From assembly GCF_002104765.1 (NCBI RefSeq), contig NZ_NCXM01000020.1, positions 59,124 through 123,123 on the forward strand: DNA of 64,000 nucleotides, read 5' to 3'. This document shows positions 17,183 through 26,178 of the stretch, one piece after another. Source of the stretch: Mycolicibacterium vulneris (lineage in GTDB: Bacteria; Actinomycetota; Actinomycetes; Mycobacteriales; Mycobacteriaceae). Under the pieces are notes generated by a model. It had not been told where the DNA came from. It did no database searches and saw only the letters and a program-made list of their open reading frames with translations. The position numbers and the translations under genes are program-made. The first letter of the stretch is position 1, and the number at the start of each line of letters is the position of its first letter.

Positions 17183-18280
17183 TCACAGTTCGAGTTCGAC
17201 GTCGCCTTCGGCGGTGTTGATGCAGATCCGCACGTCTTGCTCCGTCGGCTCGATCACGTCGCCTGAGCGCAGGTCGCGCAGCTTGCCCGATTTCAGCGTG
17301 CCTACACAGGTGTGGCAGATGCCGATCCGGCAGCCGAACGCGAGGTTCAGACCGGCCTTCTCACCCGCCTCGAGTATTGATGTGCCGCCGTCACATTCGA
17401 CTTTCTTGTCGCTGTCGAGGAAGCAGACGGTGCCGCCCTCGCCGGCGTTGGCGTCGCCGCCGATCTTGGGCTGGAACCGCTCGAAGTGCAGGCGCTCGCA
17501 GTCCCCGTTTTCTTCCCAGTGCTCGATCAGCGCATCGAGCATCTCACCGGGACCCGAACAGAATGCCTCGCGCTCGCGCCAGTCCGGGCACACGTCATCG
17601 AGGTCCTGGGGGGTCAGTCGCCCCTGCTCGGAGGTAAGGCGCAGGTCCAGCCTCATTCCCTCGTGGCGTTCGTTGAGCTGTTCCAGGGCGGGCAGGAACA
17701 TGGCCTGCTCGCGGGTCCGCGCGGAATGAATGACCACCGCGTCGCGCAATTCCTCGCGATGGTCGAGGTCGCGCAGCATGCTGATGATCGGTGTGATGCC
17801 GCTTCCGGCGCTGATGAACAGCATCTTGGCCGGCACCGGCTCGGGCAGCGTGAAAACGCCTTCGATTTCGCCCAGCCGCACCAGATCCCCCGGCTGAATC
17901 TTGTGCACTAGATACGGCGAAACAACGCCGCCGTCGACCCTCTTCGGCGTGACGCTGATCAGCCCGTCTGCGGGCCTGGGGTCCGAAGTAAGCGAGTACG
18001 CGCGCCAGTGGTAGACACCGTCGATCACCACGCCGAGGCGCACGTACTGGCCCGGCTTGTGGCCGGGCCACTCGTATCCCGGGCGAATCAGAACGCTGGC
18101 TGCTTCCGAGCCCTGCGCCTCGATCGCTTCGACCTTCCCGCGCAGCTCCTTGGTGGTCCACAGCGGGTTGATCATCTCGAGGTAGTCATCGGGCTGGAGC
18201 GGGCTGAACAGCCGCCGCACGGCTCGCAGGAACCACCGACGTCCCCAGGGGACTCGGGGCTCAGCACCGCGTTCAGCCAT
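17183..18280 (-). CDS. Ferredoxin-NADP reductase-type electron donor for DesA3
   Basis: A protein of about 365 residues with an FAD domain (WRAYSLTSDPRP is the FAD-binding RxYS motif), an NAD(P) domain (LFISAGSGITPIISMLRD) and a C-terminal plant-type [2Fe-2S] domain (AFGCRIGICHTC plus a later C in RICIN). It matches the Rv3230c family, which passes NADPH electrons to DesA3. I chose the ATG at 18280 (MAERGAEP); a GTG five codons earlier is possible. No clear Shine-Dalgarno sequence precedes it. A divergent 240-bp gap to the transporter at 18524 should hold the promoter. Confidence 0.92.
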   Translation of the reverse strand: MAERGAEPRVPWGRRWFLRAVRRLFSPLQPDDYLEMINPLWTTKELRGKVEAIEAQGSEAASVLIRPGYEWPGHKPGQYVRLGVVIDGVYHWRAYSLTSDPRPADGLISVTPKRVDGGVVSPYLVHKIQPGDLVRLGEIEGVFTLPEPVPAKMLFISAGSGITPIISMLRDLDHREELRDAVVIHSARTREQAMFLPALEQLNERHEGMRLDLRLTSEQGRLTPQDLDDVCPDWREREAFCSGPGEMLDALIEHWEENGDCERLHFERFQPKIGGDANAGEGGTVCFLDSDKKVECDGGTSILEAGEKAGLNLAFGCRIGICHTCVGTLKSGKLRDLRSGDVIEPTEQDVRICINTAEGDVELEL

Positions 18281-18523
18281 GTCGCTAGAGTACACAACTG
18301 TGCACCGACTTTAAACATCATTTTGAATCTTGTTGCCGCACAAGGCTATACATATGGAAAACGGGCGCGCAAGTATAACTTGGCCGTTCACTGAGCGTTG
18401 GTAACTCGACTTTGGGTTGCGCGATAGACACCTGTGAGGTGCCCCGGGTGAGCGTCGCCCAAACTTTTGTTCTCCCGTTTCGGCGGATCACGGCAAAGCG
18501 GACCCCCGCCACGACGCCTAGTG

Positions 18524-19384
18524 TCGGTGGATGTGCTGATCGGCTTCCTCCTCGCGCTGGGCTGCTCGCTTTGCTATGGGACGGCGACCGTGCTGCAAGC
18601 GGCGGGGACGCGCTCGGTGGAAGCGGGCAGCGGCTCGGGTGTGGACGCGGTATTGCTGTTGCGCGCCGTGCGCCAGTGGCGCTACCTGGTGGGTGTCGGC
18701 CTGGACGTCGCCGGGTTTGCGCTGCAGGTCGCGGCGCTGCGGCTGGTCCCGATCTATGTGGTCGCGGCGGCGCTGGCCGCCTCGATCGCGGTCACCGGCG
18801 TCGTCGCGGCGTGGGTGTTGTCGGCGCGCTTGTCGTCAGCCGAGTGGGCGGCCGTCGGCGTCGTCTGCGCCAGCCTGGTCTTCCTCGCCCTGGCCGCCGG
18901 GCCGGGCCACTTCCGGCACGCCCCGGCCGGGCTCGGCTGGGCCCTGCTGGGCGTGGTGGCCGCGATCTTCGTCGGCGGCGTCGCCGCGGGGCGTCTGCCC
19001 GACCGCGCCCGTGCGCTCGCACTGGGGCTGGGCGCCGGAAGCGGCTTCGGCGTCGTCGAGGTGGGCGTGCGCCTGATCGACGCGATCGATCCCACCAAAC
19101 GCGCCTTCTACACCAACCCCGCCCTGTACGCGGCCGCCGCGGGAGGCGCCGCGGGGTTTCTGCTGCTCACCTCCGCGCTGCACCGCGGATCGGTCACCAC
19201 GGCCGTCGCGGGAATGGTGGTCGGAGAAACCCTGGCGCCCGCGTTCGTCGGGGTGGTGTGGCTGGGTGACACCGCCCGCGACGGGCTCGGCTGGCTGGTG
19301 ATCGTGGGATTCGCCGTTGCCGTGTCCGCGACCCTGGTGCTCGCGCGCTTCGGCGAAGCCCCCGTCCCCGAGGAAGCGGGCTGA
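18524..19384 (+). CDS. DMT-type multi-pass membrane transporter
   Basis: About 286 residues with nine to ten hydrophobic helices, starting VLIGFLLALGCSLCYGTATV. This EamA/DMT-like fold contains two similar halves and is common for small-metabolite export. Recognisable segments are YVVAAALAASIAVTGVVAAW and a final LVIVGFAVAVSATLVLARF. The start is uncertain: GTG codons at 18518, 18524 and 18530 all lie just before the first helix, while the longer frame from 18467 has an unlikely N-terminus. It is divergent from the DesA3 operon and convergent with the acyl-CoA ligase (14 bp gap). Substrate unknown. Confidence 0.82.
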   Translation, partial: SVDVLIGFLLALGCSLCYGTATVLQAAGTRSVEAGSGSGVDAVLLLRAVRQWRYLVGVGLDVAGFALQVAALRLVPIYVVAAALAASIAVTGVVAAWVLSARLSSAEWAAVGVVCASLVFLALAAGPGHFRHAPAGLGWALLGVVAAIFVGGVAAGRLPDRARALALGLGAGSGFGVVEVGVRLIDAIDPTKRAFYTNPALYAAAAGGAAGFLLLTSALHRGSVTTAVAGMVVGETLAPAFVGVVWLGDTARDGLGWLVIVGFAVAVSATLVLARFGEAPVPEEAG

Positions 19385-19398
19385 GGCCGCCCGCTAGT

Positions 19399-21015
19399 TC
19401 ACGACCCCAGGGCCGACGCCGTGCGGCCGTCGGCGGTGTCGCCCACCGGCGCATAGCTGGTGCCGCGCGCGGGCCGCGTCCACAACAGGCCGTCCTGCGC
19501 GGTGACACCCGCGGCGATCAGCGCCCGCTTGAGGATCTTGTTCGTCGCGGTCGCGGGCAGCAGATCGTTGATGCGGACGTGGCGCGGCCACGCCTTCGGC
19601 GACAGGTCGGCTTGGGCGGCAAGGAATTTCTCGAAATCATCCGGGCTCAGGCTTGCCCCGGGCCGCAGTACCAGGGCGGCCATCACCTGGTCGCCCACCC
19701 GGTCGTCGGGGACCGCGTAGACGGCGACCTGGCTGATCTCGGGCAGCCGCGCCAGAATCCGCTCGATCGGGCCGGCCGCCAGGTTCTCCCCGTCCACCCG
19801 CATCCAATCTGCGGTCCGCCCGGCGAGATAGATCCAGCCGTCCGCATCGCGATAGGCCAGATCGCCCGACCAGTACATTCCGTGTCGCATCCGCTCGGCG
19901 GTGGCGCCCGGGTCGTTGTAGTAGCCGGCGAACGGGCCCGCGCCCTGGGTGTTGACGAGTTCGCCGACGGCATCATCGAAGTTGATCAGCGCCCCGTGCG
20001 CGTCGAACCGCGCGGCCTCGCACTCCCGCAGCGTCGTCGAGTTGTAGATGCTCACGCCCGGATACGGTTTGCCGATGGAGCCGGGCGGCGTGCCGTCTTC
20101 GCGCACCACGATGACCGCGAATTCACTGGAACCGAAGCTGTCGACGACCCGGCACCCGAAACGCCTTGCGAACTCCGCGATATCGCGATCGGTGGCCTCG
20201 TTGCCGAACGCCACCCGCAGGGTGTTCTCGGCGTCGTCGGGACGCTCGGGGGTGGACAGGATCAAGGCCAGCGGCTTGCCGACGTAGTTCAGGTACGTCA
20301 CCTGGTAGCGGCGGACATCATCGAGAAATCGGGACGGCGAAAATCGGGCCGGCACCATGGTGGCCCCGCAGCCGATGGCGACGGCCCACCCGGCGGCGAC
20401 ACCGTTGGAATGGAAGAGCGGCATCGCCAGGTAGCAGACGTCGTCGGCGGTGACGTCGTATTGATAGATCAGGCTGGCGCCGCACATGATCGCCATGCCA
20501 TGGGCGAACCGCACCACCTTAGGGTCACCGCTGGTGCCCGAGGTGAAGATCATCATCAGGGTGTCGGCGGCCGCCACCTCGCGCACGGGAACCAGCGACG
20601 GCGCCGCGGCGACGGCTTGGGCGTAGCGTGCGCCGGTCACGTCGAGCACCTGAATACCGTTGAGATCCAACCCGTCCAGCAGTTCGAGGTGGTCGGGGTC
20701 GACGAGCAGCATCTGGCAGTCGGATCGCCGGATGTCGGCCAGCAGGCCGGCTCCGCGCCGCGTGGTGTTGATGCCGCACAACACGTAACCGCCGAGCGCG
20801 GCGGCGGCCATCGACCGCAACATGGCAGGCGAATTGCCCAGAACCGCACCGACATGAGGCGGCCGTGCCGTGTCCGCGAGCTTGATGAGCGCCGCGGCCT
20901 CCGCCTCTGCCTCGGCGAGGTGTTCGCGCCAGGTCCACGTCCGGTCGCCGTGGGCGACCGCCGGGGTGTCGTCGTCGCGGCGTTGCCGCAGCAGCTGTTG
21001 AACCGTCTCCAGCAC
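19399..21015 (-). CDS. Acyl-CoA synthetase (FadD-type) of the igr-like operon
   Basis: A 538-residue ANL ligase. The ATP loop is IFTSGTSGDPKVVRFAHG, the A5 region is FGSSEFAVIV, and the hinge YWSGDLAYRDADGWIYLAGR is followed by TADWMRVDGENL. The catalytic Lys is in TATNKILKRAL near the C-terminus. It resembles the FadD1/FadD17 group of mycobacterial steroid and fatty-acid CoA ligases, but I do not assign a name. It is the last gene of a nine-gene minus-strand run, 24 bp after the Baeyer-Villiger-type gene. It would make the CoA thioester that the upstream dehydrogenases and hydratases consume. Start GTG. Confidence 0.92.
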   Translation of the reverse strand: MLETVQQLLRQRRDDDTPAVAHGDRTWTWREHLAEAEAEAAALIKLADTARPPHVGAVLGNSPAMLRSMAAAALGGYVLCGINTTRRGAGLLADIRRSDCQMLLVDPDHLELLDGLDLNGIQVLDVTGARYAQAVAAAPSLVPVREVAAADTLMMIFTSGTSGDPKVVRFAHGMAIMCGASLIYQYDVTADDVCYLAMPLFHSNGVAAGWAVAIGCGATMVPARFSPSRFLDDVRRYQVTYLNYVGKPLALILSTPERPDDAENTLRVAFGNEATDRDIAEFARRFGCRVVDSFGSSEFAVIVVREDGTPPGSIGKPYPGVSIYNSTTLRECEAARFDAHGALINFDDAVGELVNTQGAGPFAGYYNDPGATAERMRHGMYWSGDLAYRDADGWIYLAGRTADWMRVDGENLAAGPIERILARLPEISQVAVYAVPDDRVGDQVMAALVLRPGASLSPDDFEKFLAAQADLSPKAWPRHVRINDLLPATATNKILKRALIAAGVTAQDGLLWTRPARGTSYAPVGDTADGRTASALGS

Positions 21016-21039
21016 GGGTTCACTTCCTCTTCGACGTCG

Positions 21040-22635
21040 TCATCGGGTGGTCAGCACCAGGCCCGCGTAGTCGTCGTGGGCCACCTGGTCGCAGTGGCGC
21101 CGGTAGGTGCCGAAACCGCCGATGTAGGGCATGAAGACCCGCTTCTTGCCCTCGATGTTGGCGCCGAGGTACCACGAGGACGCCGCCTTGGGGAACAGCG
21201 TCCGGTCGGCCGCCTGGCCCACGTGCCGGGTCCAGGCGAGCGCCGCGTCGCGGCGCGGCTCGACCTCGCTCACCCCTTGGCGTCGCGCCGCCCGCACCAG
21301 CTCGATGACCCAGTCGACCTGAACCTCGGCGTGCAGCACCATGTTCGCCAGCACCGAGGGGCTGCCCGGCCCGCTGACGGTGAACAGGTTCGGCAGCCCC
21401 GGCACCATCAGGCCGAGGAAGGTCACCGGGCCGTCGGCCCAGACGTCGCTCAGTCGCTGTCCCCCAGGGCCTTTCGGGTCGATTCGGGTCAGCGCCCCTG
21501 TCATGGCGTCGAAGCCGGTCGCAAAGACCAGCACGTCGCAGGGATATGTCGCTTCGCCGGTTCGTACGCCGTCGGCGGTGATCGCCTCGATCGGCTCGCG
21601 GCGCAGGTTCACCAGCCGAACGTTGTCGCGGTTGAAGGTGGCGTAGTAGCCGTCGTCGGTGCAGATCCGTTTGGTACCGATCGGGTGATCGACCGGGATG
21701 AGATCCGTTGCGACGACGGGATCGGCGACGATCTCTCGGATCCGCTCCTCAACGAACGTCCTGGCGACGTCGTTGGCGGACAGGTCGCTGGTCTGGTCGG
21801 GGAAGGTCTTGGCGAACAGGACGCCGCCCTCGCGCCAGCGCTTCCACAGCGCCTCGGACTGCTCGTGGGCCTCGGTGTCCAGGGCGTTCTTGTGGTAGGT
21901 GCCGTGCGGTGTGCCCGCAGCGGCGTAGGCGGAGACCCGGCGACGCTCGGCATACTGCTCCTGGATTCCTCGCTGCTCCTCGGCCGACCACGGCCGGTTG
22001 GGCATCGGGATGGTGTAGTTCGCGGATCGCTGGAACACCACCAGGCTTTCGGCGTTGGCGGCGATGATCGGCGCCACCTGGATGCCCGACGATCCCGTGC
22101 CGATCAGGCCTACCCGCCTGCCGCGCAGCTCCGGATCCTCGCGCGGCCACGCGGCCGTGAAATACACTTCGCCGGAGAACGTTTCGGCGCCCGGGATATT
22201 GGGCCGGTTCACCGCCGACAGGCAGCCGGTCGCGCAGAGCAGGAACTGCGCGGCATAGGTGTCTCCGGCCGCGGTGTCGACATGCCAGCGTCCCCGCTCG
22301 AACGTGGCGCCGATGGCGTCCACGCCGAATCGGTAGTGGCGGCGCAGATCGAAACGGTCGGCGACGTGCCGCAGGTAGGCCAGGATTTCGGGTTGGGCGG
22401 CGAAGCGTTCGGTCCACTGCCAGCTCCGTTGCAGCTCCTCGTCGAAAGAGTAGGAGTAGTCCACACTTTCGACGTCGCAGCGCGCGCCCGGGTAACGGTT
22501 CCAGTACCAGGTGCCGCCCACGTCGGGCGCGGCCTCGAGGGCGGTCACCGAGAGGCCCGCCGAGGCGGCCCGGTGCACGGCGTAGAGCCCGGCGAACCCG
22601 GCGCCGATGACGATGACGTCGCCGGCTTCGGTCAC
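21040..22635 (-). CDS. Baeyer-Villiger-type FAD monooxygenase with altered fingerprint
   Basis: A 531-residue class B flavoprotein. FAD site IVIGAGFAGLYAVHRAA is at the N-terminus, with GGTWYWNRYPGARCDVES next, and the NADPH site is GLIGTGSSGIQVAP. BVMOs carry the fingerprint FxGxxxHxxxW(P/D). Here the stretch reads FSGEVYFTAAWP, with Phe in place of the His; the other two BVMOs in this window keep the His. Activity may therefore differ. The start is GTG 22635, overlapping the esterase stop (GTGA). The operon context suggests it acts on a ketone intermediate, and the esterase next to it could cleave the resulting ester. Confidence 0.92.
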   Translation of the reverse strand: MTEAGDVIVIGAGFAGLYAVHRAASAGLSVTALEAAPDVGGTWYWNRYPGARCDVESVDYSYSFDEELQRSWQWTERFAAQPEILAYLRHVADRFDLRRHYRFGVDAIGATFERGRWHVDTAAGDTYAAQFLLCATGCLSAVNRPNIPGAETFSGEVYFTAAWPREDPELRGRRVGLIGTGSSGIQVAPIIAANAESLVVFQRSANYTIPMPNRPWSAEEQRGIQEQYAERRRVSAYAAAGTPHGTYHKNALDTEAHEQSEALWKRWREGGVLFAKTFPDQTSDLSANDVARTFVEERIREIVADPVVATDLIPVDHPIGTKRICTDDGYYATFNRDNVRLVNLRREPIEAITADGVRTGEATYPCDVLVFATGFDAMTGALTRIDPKGPGGQRLSDVWADGPVTFLGLMVPGLPNLFTVSGPGSPSVLANMVLHAEVQVDWVIELVRAARRQGVSEVEPRRDAALAWTRHVGQAADRTLFPKAASSWYLGANIEGKKRVFMPYIGGFGTYRRHCDQVAHDDYAGLVLTTR

Positions 22636-23594
22636 GACGCCGCGCTCCGGTCCGCCGGATGCAACAACTCGCGCAGGTCGGCGCAGACCAGATGCTGCGC
22701 CGATGCCGCCGGCGGAAACGTTTGCATCGTCATGAAGCCGTGGAACAGCCCGGGAAAGTCCCGGTGCACGACGGGCACTCCCGCGCCGCGCAACCGGCGG
22801 GCGTAGTCGCATCCCTCGCTGTGCAGGGGATCGAGCCCCGCCGTCACGATCACCGCGGGCGGCAGGCCCGCATGGGTGTCGGCGCGGGCCGGGGCAACCA
22901 GATAGGGCGGGTCGAAAACCGTTTGCGCCCCCAGGTATTGGCGCCAGTACCACTGCATCGCCGCGCGGGTGTTGAAGTAGCCCGTGGCGTAGCGCTGATA
23001 GCTGTCGGTATCGAAGCTCGGATCGATCGCCGGGTAGATCAGCAGCTGTGCGGCGGGTGGGGTGACGCCGCGGTCGCGGCAGAGGACGGCGGTGACCGCG
23101 GCCAGGTTGCCGCCGGCGCTGTCACCGGCGACCGCGGTGCGTGCTGGGTCGATGCCCAGCTCGGCGGCGTGCTCGACCGCCCAGCCGAACACCGCGAACG
23201 CGTCGAGCGCCGCCGCCGGGGCGGGATGCTCGGGGGCCAGGCGGTAGTCGACCGAGATCACTACGGCCTGGCTGCCGCGGGCCAGGGCACGGCAGAATCC
23301 GTCGTGAGATTCGATGTCGCAGAAGACGAATCCGCCCCCGTGGTAGAACACGATCGCGGCGGCCTCCCCCGACGGCTCGCCGTGCGGCTCGTAGACACGT
23401 ACCGGGACCGCGCCGCCGGGCCCCGGGACCATGCGGTCGGTAGCGCTGCGGACGTCGTCGAGGTTCTCGACCGGCATGCGTCGTTCGGCCACCGCGGCGC
23501 GCGCCTGCGGGCCGGTCAGCTGCTCGACGCGCGGGAATCCGGCGTTCAATTGGTCGAGCATCGCCTGCACTGCGCCGTTGAGCGGGTCGTCCAT
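22632..23594 (-). CDS. Hormone-sensitive-lipase-type esterase
   Basis: A 320-residue alpha/beta hydrolase. The oxyanion motif is HGGGFVF, the nucleophile motif GDSAGG, the acid is in the TAGLDPLHSEG strand, and the catalytic histidine is in DFPGLFHGF. I chose the ATG at 23594 because GGAGGT lies four bases upstream. An ATG at 23624 overlaps the DUF35 stop (ATGA) and would add ten residues. Its stop overlaps the start of the Baeyer-Villiger-type gene. A BVMO-esterase pair is a classic way to open a ketone: oxygen insertion to an ester or lactone, then hydrolysis (inference for this pair). Confidence 0.92.
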   Translation of the reverse strand: MDDPLNGAVQAMLDQLNAGFPRVEQLTGPQARAAVAERRMPVENLDDVRSATDRMVPGPGGAVPVRVYEPHGEPSGEAAAIVFYHGGGFVFCDIESHDGFCRALARGSQAVVISVDYRLAPEHPAPAAALDAFAVFGWAVEHAAELGIDPARTAVAGDSAGGNLAAVTAVLCRDRGVTPPAAQLLIYPAIDPSFDTDSYQRYATGYFNTRAAMQWYWRQYLGAQTVFDPPYLVAPARADTHAGLPPAVIVTAGLDPLHSEGCDYARRLRGAGVPVVHRDFPGLFHGFMTMQTFPPAASAQHLVCADLRELLHPADRSAAS

Positions 23595-23620
23595 GTGCAC
23601 CTCCGACCTCGTAGTTGAGG

Positions 23621-24022
23621 TCATGCGGGCCGATATTTCAGGAGGGTGATGCCCTCTTCAGCCAGATCGTAGAACACCGGCTGCAGCCGCATTCCGATCC
23701 GGATGTCGCCCGGGTCGACGTCGACCAGCTCGGTGCTGAATTTCGGCCCGGCATCCCACCGCACCACCGCGAGCAGCTGCGGCAACGCATCTTGCCACGG
23801 CGGGCCGGTGGGTCGGCGGGCGATCGTGAAGGTGTACAGCGTTCCGGCGCCGTCGATCTCGCGCCATTCCAGGTCGTCGGCCAGGGTGCCCGGGGCCAGC
23901 ATCCGCGGATAGAACACGTACCGCTGCGCCGACGGTGAGTACTGCACCAGGATCCGGTGCTGCGCCAGGCCGTCCCAGAACGGCCGTGAGACGGGGGTGG
24001 GCTCGGGGATGGGGTGGGCCAT
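23621..24022 (-). CDS. DUF35 OB-fold protein lacking zinc-ribbon cysteines
   Basis: A 133-residue DUF35 protein: an N-terminal rubredoxin-like segment and a C-terminal OB-fold acyl-CoA-associated domain (GAGTLYTFTIARRP, then RIGMRLQPVFYDL). In the family the first segment usually carries four cysteines. Here it reads YSPSAQRYVFYPRMLAP with none, so it should not bind zinc. In the M. tuberculosis igr operon the DUF35 domain is fused to the MaoC domain of ChsH2 and binds the aldolase Ltp2. Here it is a separate gene, 2 bp after the thiolase-like gene, probably forming the equivalent complex. Confidence 0.9.
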   Translation of the reverse strand: MAHPIPEPTPVSRPFWDGLAQHRILVQYSPSAQRYVFYPRMLAPGTLADDLEWREIDGAGTLYTFTIARRPTGPPWQDALPQLLAVVRWDAGPKFSTELVDVDPGDIRIGMRLQPVFYDLAEEGITLLKYRPA

Positions 24023-24024
24023 GG

Positions 24025-25227
24025 CTAGTCCCCCCGCAGGAGCAGCGCGACCTGTTCGCTCATGATGCCGCCGTTGCCGGTCACGAATGCGGTGTGGCAG
24101 TCGGTCACCTGCGCGTCGCCGGCCCGGCCCATGATCTGGCGTGCACCGTCGACCACATGGTGCATGCCGCCGGCCATGCCGGCCTGGCCGAAGGACAGTT
24201 GGCCGCCGGCGGTGTTGAGCGGGAAGTCACCGCGAAAGGTCAGGTCGTGCTCGGTAATCCAAGACATGCCTTCGCCTTTCGCGCAGAATCCGGCGTCCTC
24301 CAGGCTCATCAGCACCGTGATGGTGTAGCAGTCGTAGATCGACGCGACGTCCACATCGGACCGGCTCAGCCCGGCCATCGCGAAGGCCCGGTCGGCCGCG
24401 CGCGCGATCGGGGTGGACAGCAGGTCCTCGGCATAGGTCGGGGTCTTGAAGGCGATGTGCTCGCCGAAACCCTTGATCCAGACCGGGCGGTGGCGGCCGC
24501 GGCGCGCGATGTCGGCGTCGGCGATCAGCACGCCGACCCCCCCGTGCACGCGCATCACCGTTTCCAGCATGTGGATCGGGTCGGCGATCATCGGGCTTTC
24601 CAGCACGTCGTTCACGGTGATCGGGGTACCGTGAAACACCGCGCCCCGGTGCGCGCACGCGTTCGTGCGCTGGTCGACGGCGATCTTGGCGACCGCGGCC
24701 GGGTCGTAAACGAATTCCGCCGCGTAACGCTGGGCGATCTGGGCGTAGGGCGCGTTCTGGCCCACGTTGCCGTAGGGAATCTCGAATTCGGCTTGCGGCG
24801 AGCCGTAGTTGTTCGACGACGCCCCATACCAATTCGGGTCGGCCGCGGGTCGGCGCCCGGATCGGGGCACCGACGCCGATCCGGGTACGACGGCGAGTGC
24901 CGCTTCGCAGATGCCGAGTTCGACAGCGGCCGCGGCCCGCCAGATCATTCCGGCGGCGGTGGCCCCGCCGAGGTCCACGCGTTCACCGAAATCCAGTGCC
25001 AAACCTAGGTATTCGCACAGGGTGGCGGGCGCGAACATGGCCGACTCGGCGATGCCGTGAGTCAGCAGGCCGTTGACACAGGCGGGGTCGACTCCGGCGT
25101 CCTCGATCGCCAGCTTCGCCAGCACCGCGTATTGGTCGAGGGTGAACAGCGGCGCACGGGTGGGACGCCGTTCGGCGGGCAACTCCGCGATCCCGACGAT
25201 GGCCGCCTCTCCGCGCAGCCCGGTCAC
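24025..25227 (-). CDS. Thiolase-fold lipid-transfer protein (Ltp2-like aldolase candidate)
   Basis: A 400-residue SCP-x thiolase-like protein. Motifs are AIVGIAELP at the start, LGGATAAGMIWRAAAA where true thiolases have the nucleophilic Cys, IYDCYTITVLMSLEDAGFC, NTAGGQLSFGQAGMAGG and TGNGGIMSEQ. There is no Cys at the first active-site position, which fits a retro-aldolase of the Ltp2 type rather than a true thiolase. Its start overlaps the MaoC gene by 4 bp and the DUF35 gene follows after 2 bp. The parallel with Ltp2 and ChsH2 suggests it cleaves a beta-hydroxyacyl-CoA side chain to a ketone plus a short acyl-CoA. Confidence 0.9.
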   Translation of the reverse strand: MTGLRGEAAIVGIAELPAERRPTRAPLFTLDQYAVLAKLAIEDAGVDPACVNGLLTHGIAESAMFAPATLCEYLGLALDFGERVDLGGATAAGMIWRAAAAVELGICEAALAVVPGSASVPRSGRRPAADPNWYGASSNNYGSPQAEFEIPYGNVGQNAPYAQIAQRYAAEFVYDPAAVAKIAVDQRTNACAHRGAVFHGTPITVNDVLESPMIADPIHMLETVMRVHGGVGVLIADADIARRGRHRPVWIKGFGEHIAFKTPTYAEDLLSTPIARAADRAFAMAGLSRSDVDVASIYDCYTITVLMSLEDAGFCAKGEGMSWITEHDLTFRGDFPLNTAGGQLSFGQAGMAGGMHHVVDGARQIMGRAGDAQVTDCHTAFVTGNGGIMSEQVALLLRGD

Positions 25228-25670
25228 GGCCGGGCTCCCCGCATCGGCAGCTCGACCGTCGCCATCCCGGGCATCAGTATCGTGTCGTCGCGGCGCCCGG
25301 CGATGACGAGATCGACCAGCCCGGTTCCCGTGTCGCTCAGCCGTTTACCGGTGACCTCCCCACCGAAGCTGAGCGATTCGCCGGGGTAGGCGACGGCCCG
25401 GTTCTGCACCGAGAACGACACCAGTCGCCCTCGCCCGCCGATCCAGTCGCCCAGGGCGCGGGCCAGCAGCGCCGCCTGGAGCGGGCCGTGCACCAGGACG
25501 TTGTCGTAGCCTTCGGTGTCGCGGGCCCACTCTTTGTCGTAGTGGATGCGGTGGCCGTTGTAGGTGGCGGCGCTGAAGAAGAACATCTGGGTTTCGTCGA
25601 CGGTGACGGTCAGCGTGGGAATGTCCTCACCCACCGCGACGTCGTCGAAGAACACCTGCGAGTCGGTCAT
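25224..25670 (-). CDS. MaoC-like hotdog-fold enoyl-CoA hydratase subunit
   Basis: A 148-residue MaoC-like domain. The typical opening is VFFDDVAVGEDIPTLTVTV, and the active-site helix region is AATYNGHRIHYDKEWA. The usual catalytic Asp is replaced by Asn, with His following as in several steroid-type MaoC subunits. VHGPLQAALLAR follows. It probably pairs with the larger FAS1-like dehydratase upstream (7 bp away) to hydrate a bulky enoyl-CoA, as ChsH1 and ChsH2 do. Its stop overlaps the thiolase-like start by 4 bp. Confidence 0.9.
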   Translation of the reverse strand: MTDSQVFFDDVAVGEDIPTLTVTVDETQMFFFSAATYNGHRIHYDKEWARDTEGYDNVLVHGPLQAALLARALGDWIGGRGRLVSFSVQNRAVAYPGESLSFGGEVTGKRLSDTGTGLVDLVIAGRRDDTILMPGMATVELPMRGARP

Positions 25671-25677
25671 GGCGCTC

Positions 25678-26178
25678 CTAGGGACGGGCGATCATCGAGG
25701 TCGACGCTTCGGCCAGCAGGTCGCGATGGTGGTTGCGGTACACCGTGTGCCAGGTGACGAGAACGAATTTGCCGGAGCGGCCCTGCTTTTCGACGATCGA
25801 GGAAATGGTGCGGACCATCTCGATCTCGTCGCGGTGATAGGCGGGCAGGTGAAACGTGAAGCTCTCACCGCCGGCCATCCGCTTGGGGGCCCGGGGAAAG
25901 GCCAGGCTGCCGGAGACCGCGCCGGACGATCCGTCGGGACGCAGCGACTCGAGCGGTGAGACGCCGAGGATCGCGTACTGGAGGAACAACGGAGGGCAGA
26001 TGATGTCGCGATATCCATTGGCCCTGGCGTAATCCGGGACGAAATACAGCGGATTGTGGTCACCCACCGCCGCGGCCCAGCGTTGCCAATCGCGCCGGTT
26101 CACCTCACCGGTCGCCGACGCCGCGACCGTGCCCACCCGCGATGCGGATTCCGCATCGATCAAACTGTCCTCGCTCAA
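25678..26178 (-). CDS. FAS1-like dehydratase / MaoC N-terminal-type subunit
   Basis: A 166-residue hotdog protein of the FAS1-like dehydratase group. Recognisable segments are ATGEVNRRDWQRWAAAVGDH followed by NPLYFV, CPPLFLQYAILG, and the central strand AGGESFTFHLPAYHRDEIE. Its size and position match the MaoC half of ChsH2, whose DUF35 half is a separate gene here (23621-24022). It is expected to form a heteromeric hydratase with the 148-residue MaoC next to it. Its start overlaps the stop of the acyl-CoA dehydrogenase by 4 bp, so translation is coupled. Confidence 0.88.
   Translation of the reverse strand: MSEDSLIDAESASRVGTVAASATGEVNRRDWQRWAAAVGDHNPLYFVPDYARANGYRDIICPPLFLQYAILGVSPLESLRPDGSSGAVSGSLAFPRAPKRMAGGESFTFHLPAYHRDEIEMVRTISSIVEKQGRSGKFVLVTWHTVYRNHHRDLLAEASTSMIARP

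Noticed and set aside
18284..18290. tactcta (reverse strand) near the DesA3 reductase start, resembling the TetR site
   Set aside because: Only 7 bases match the 19-base site and the second half is absent; chance is likely.
19579..22806. 1075-codon plus-strand frame opposite the FadD and BVMO-type genes
   Set aside because: It crosses several well-supported minus-strand genes, gives low-complexity Arg/Gly/Val protein with no domain, and is typical of antisense frames in GC-rich DNA.
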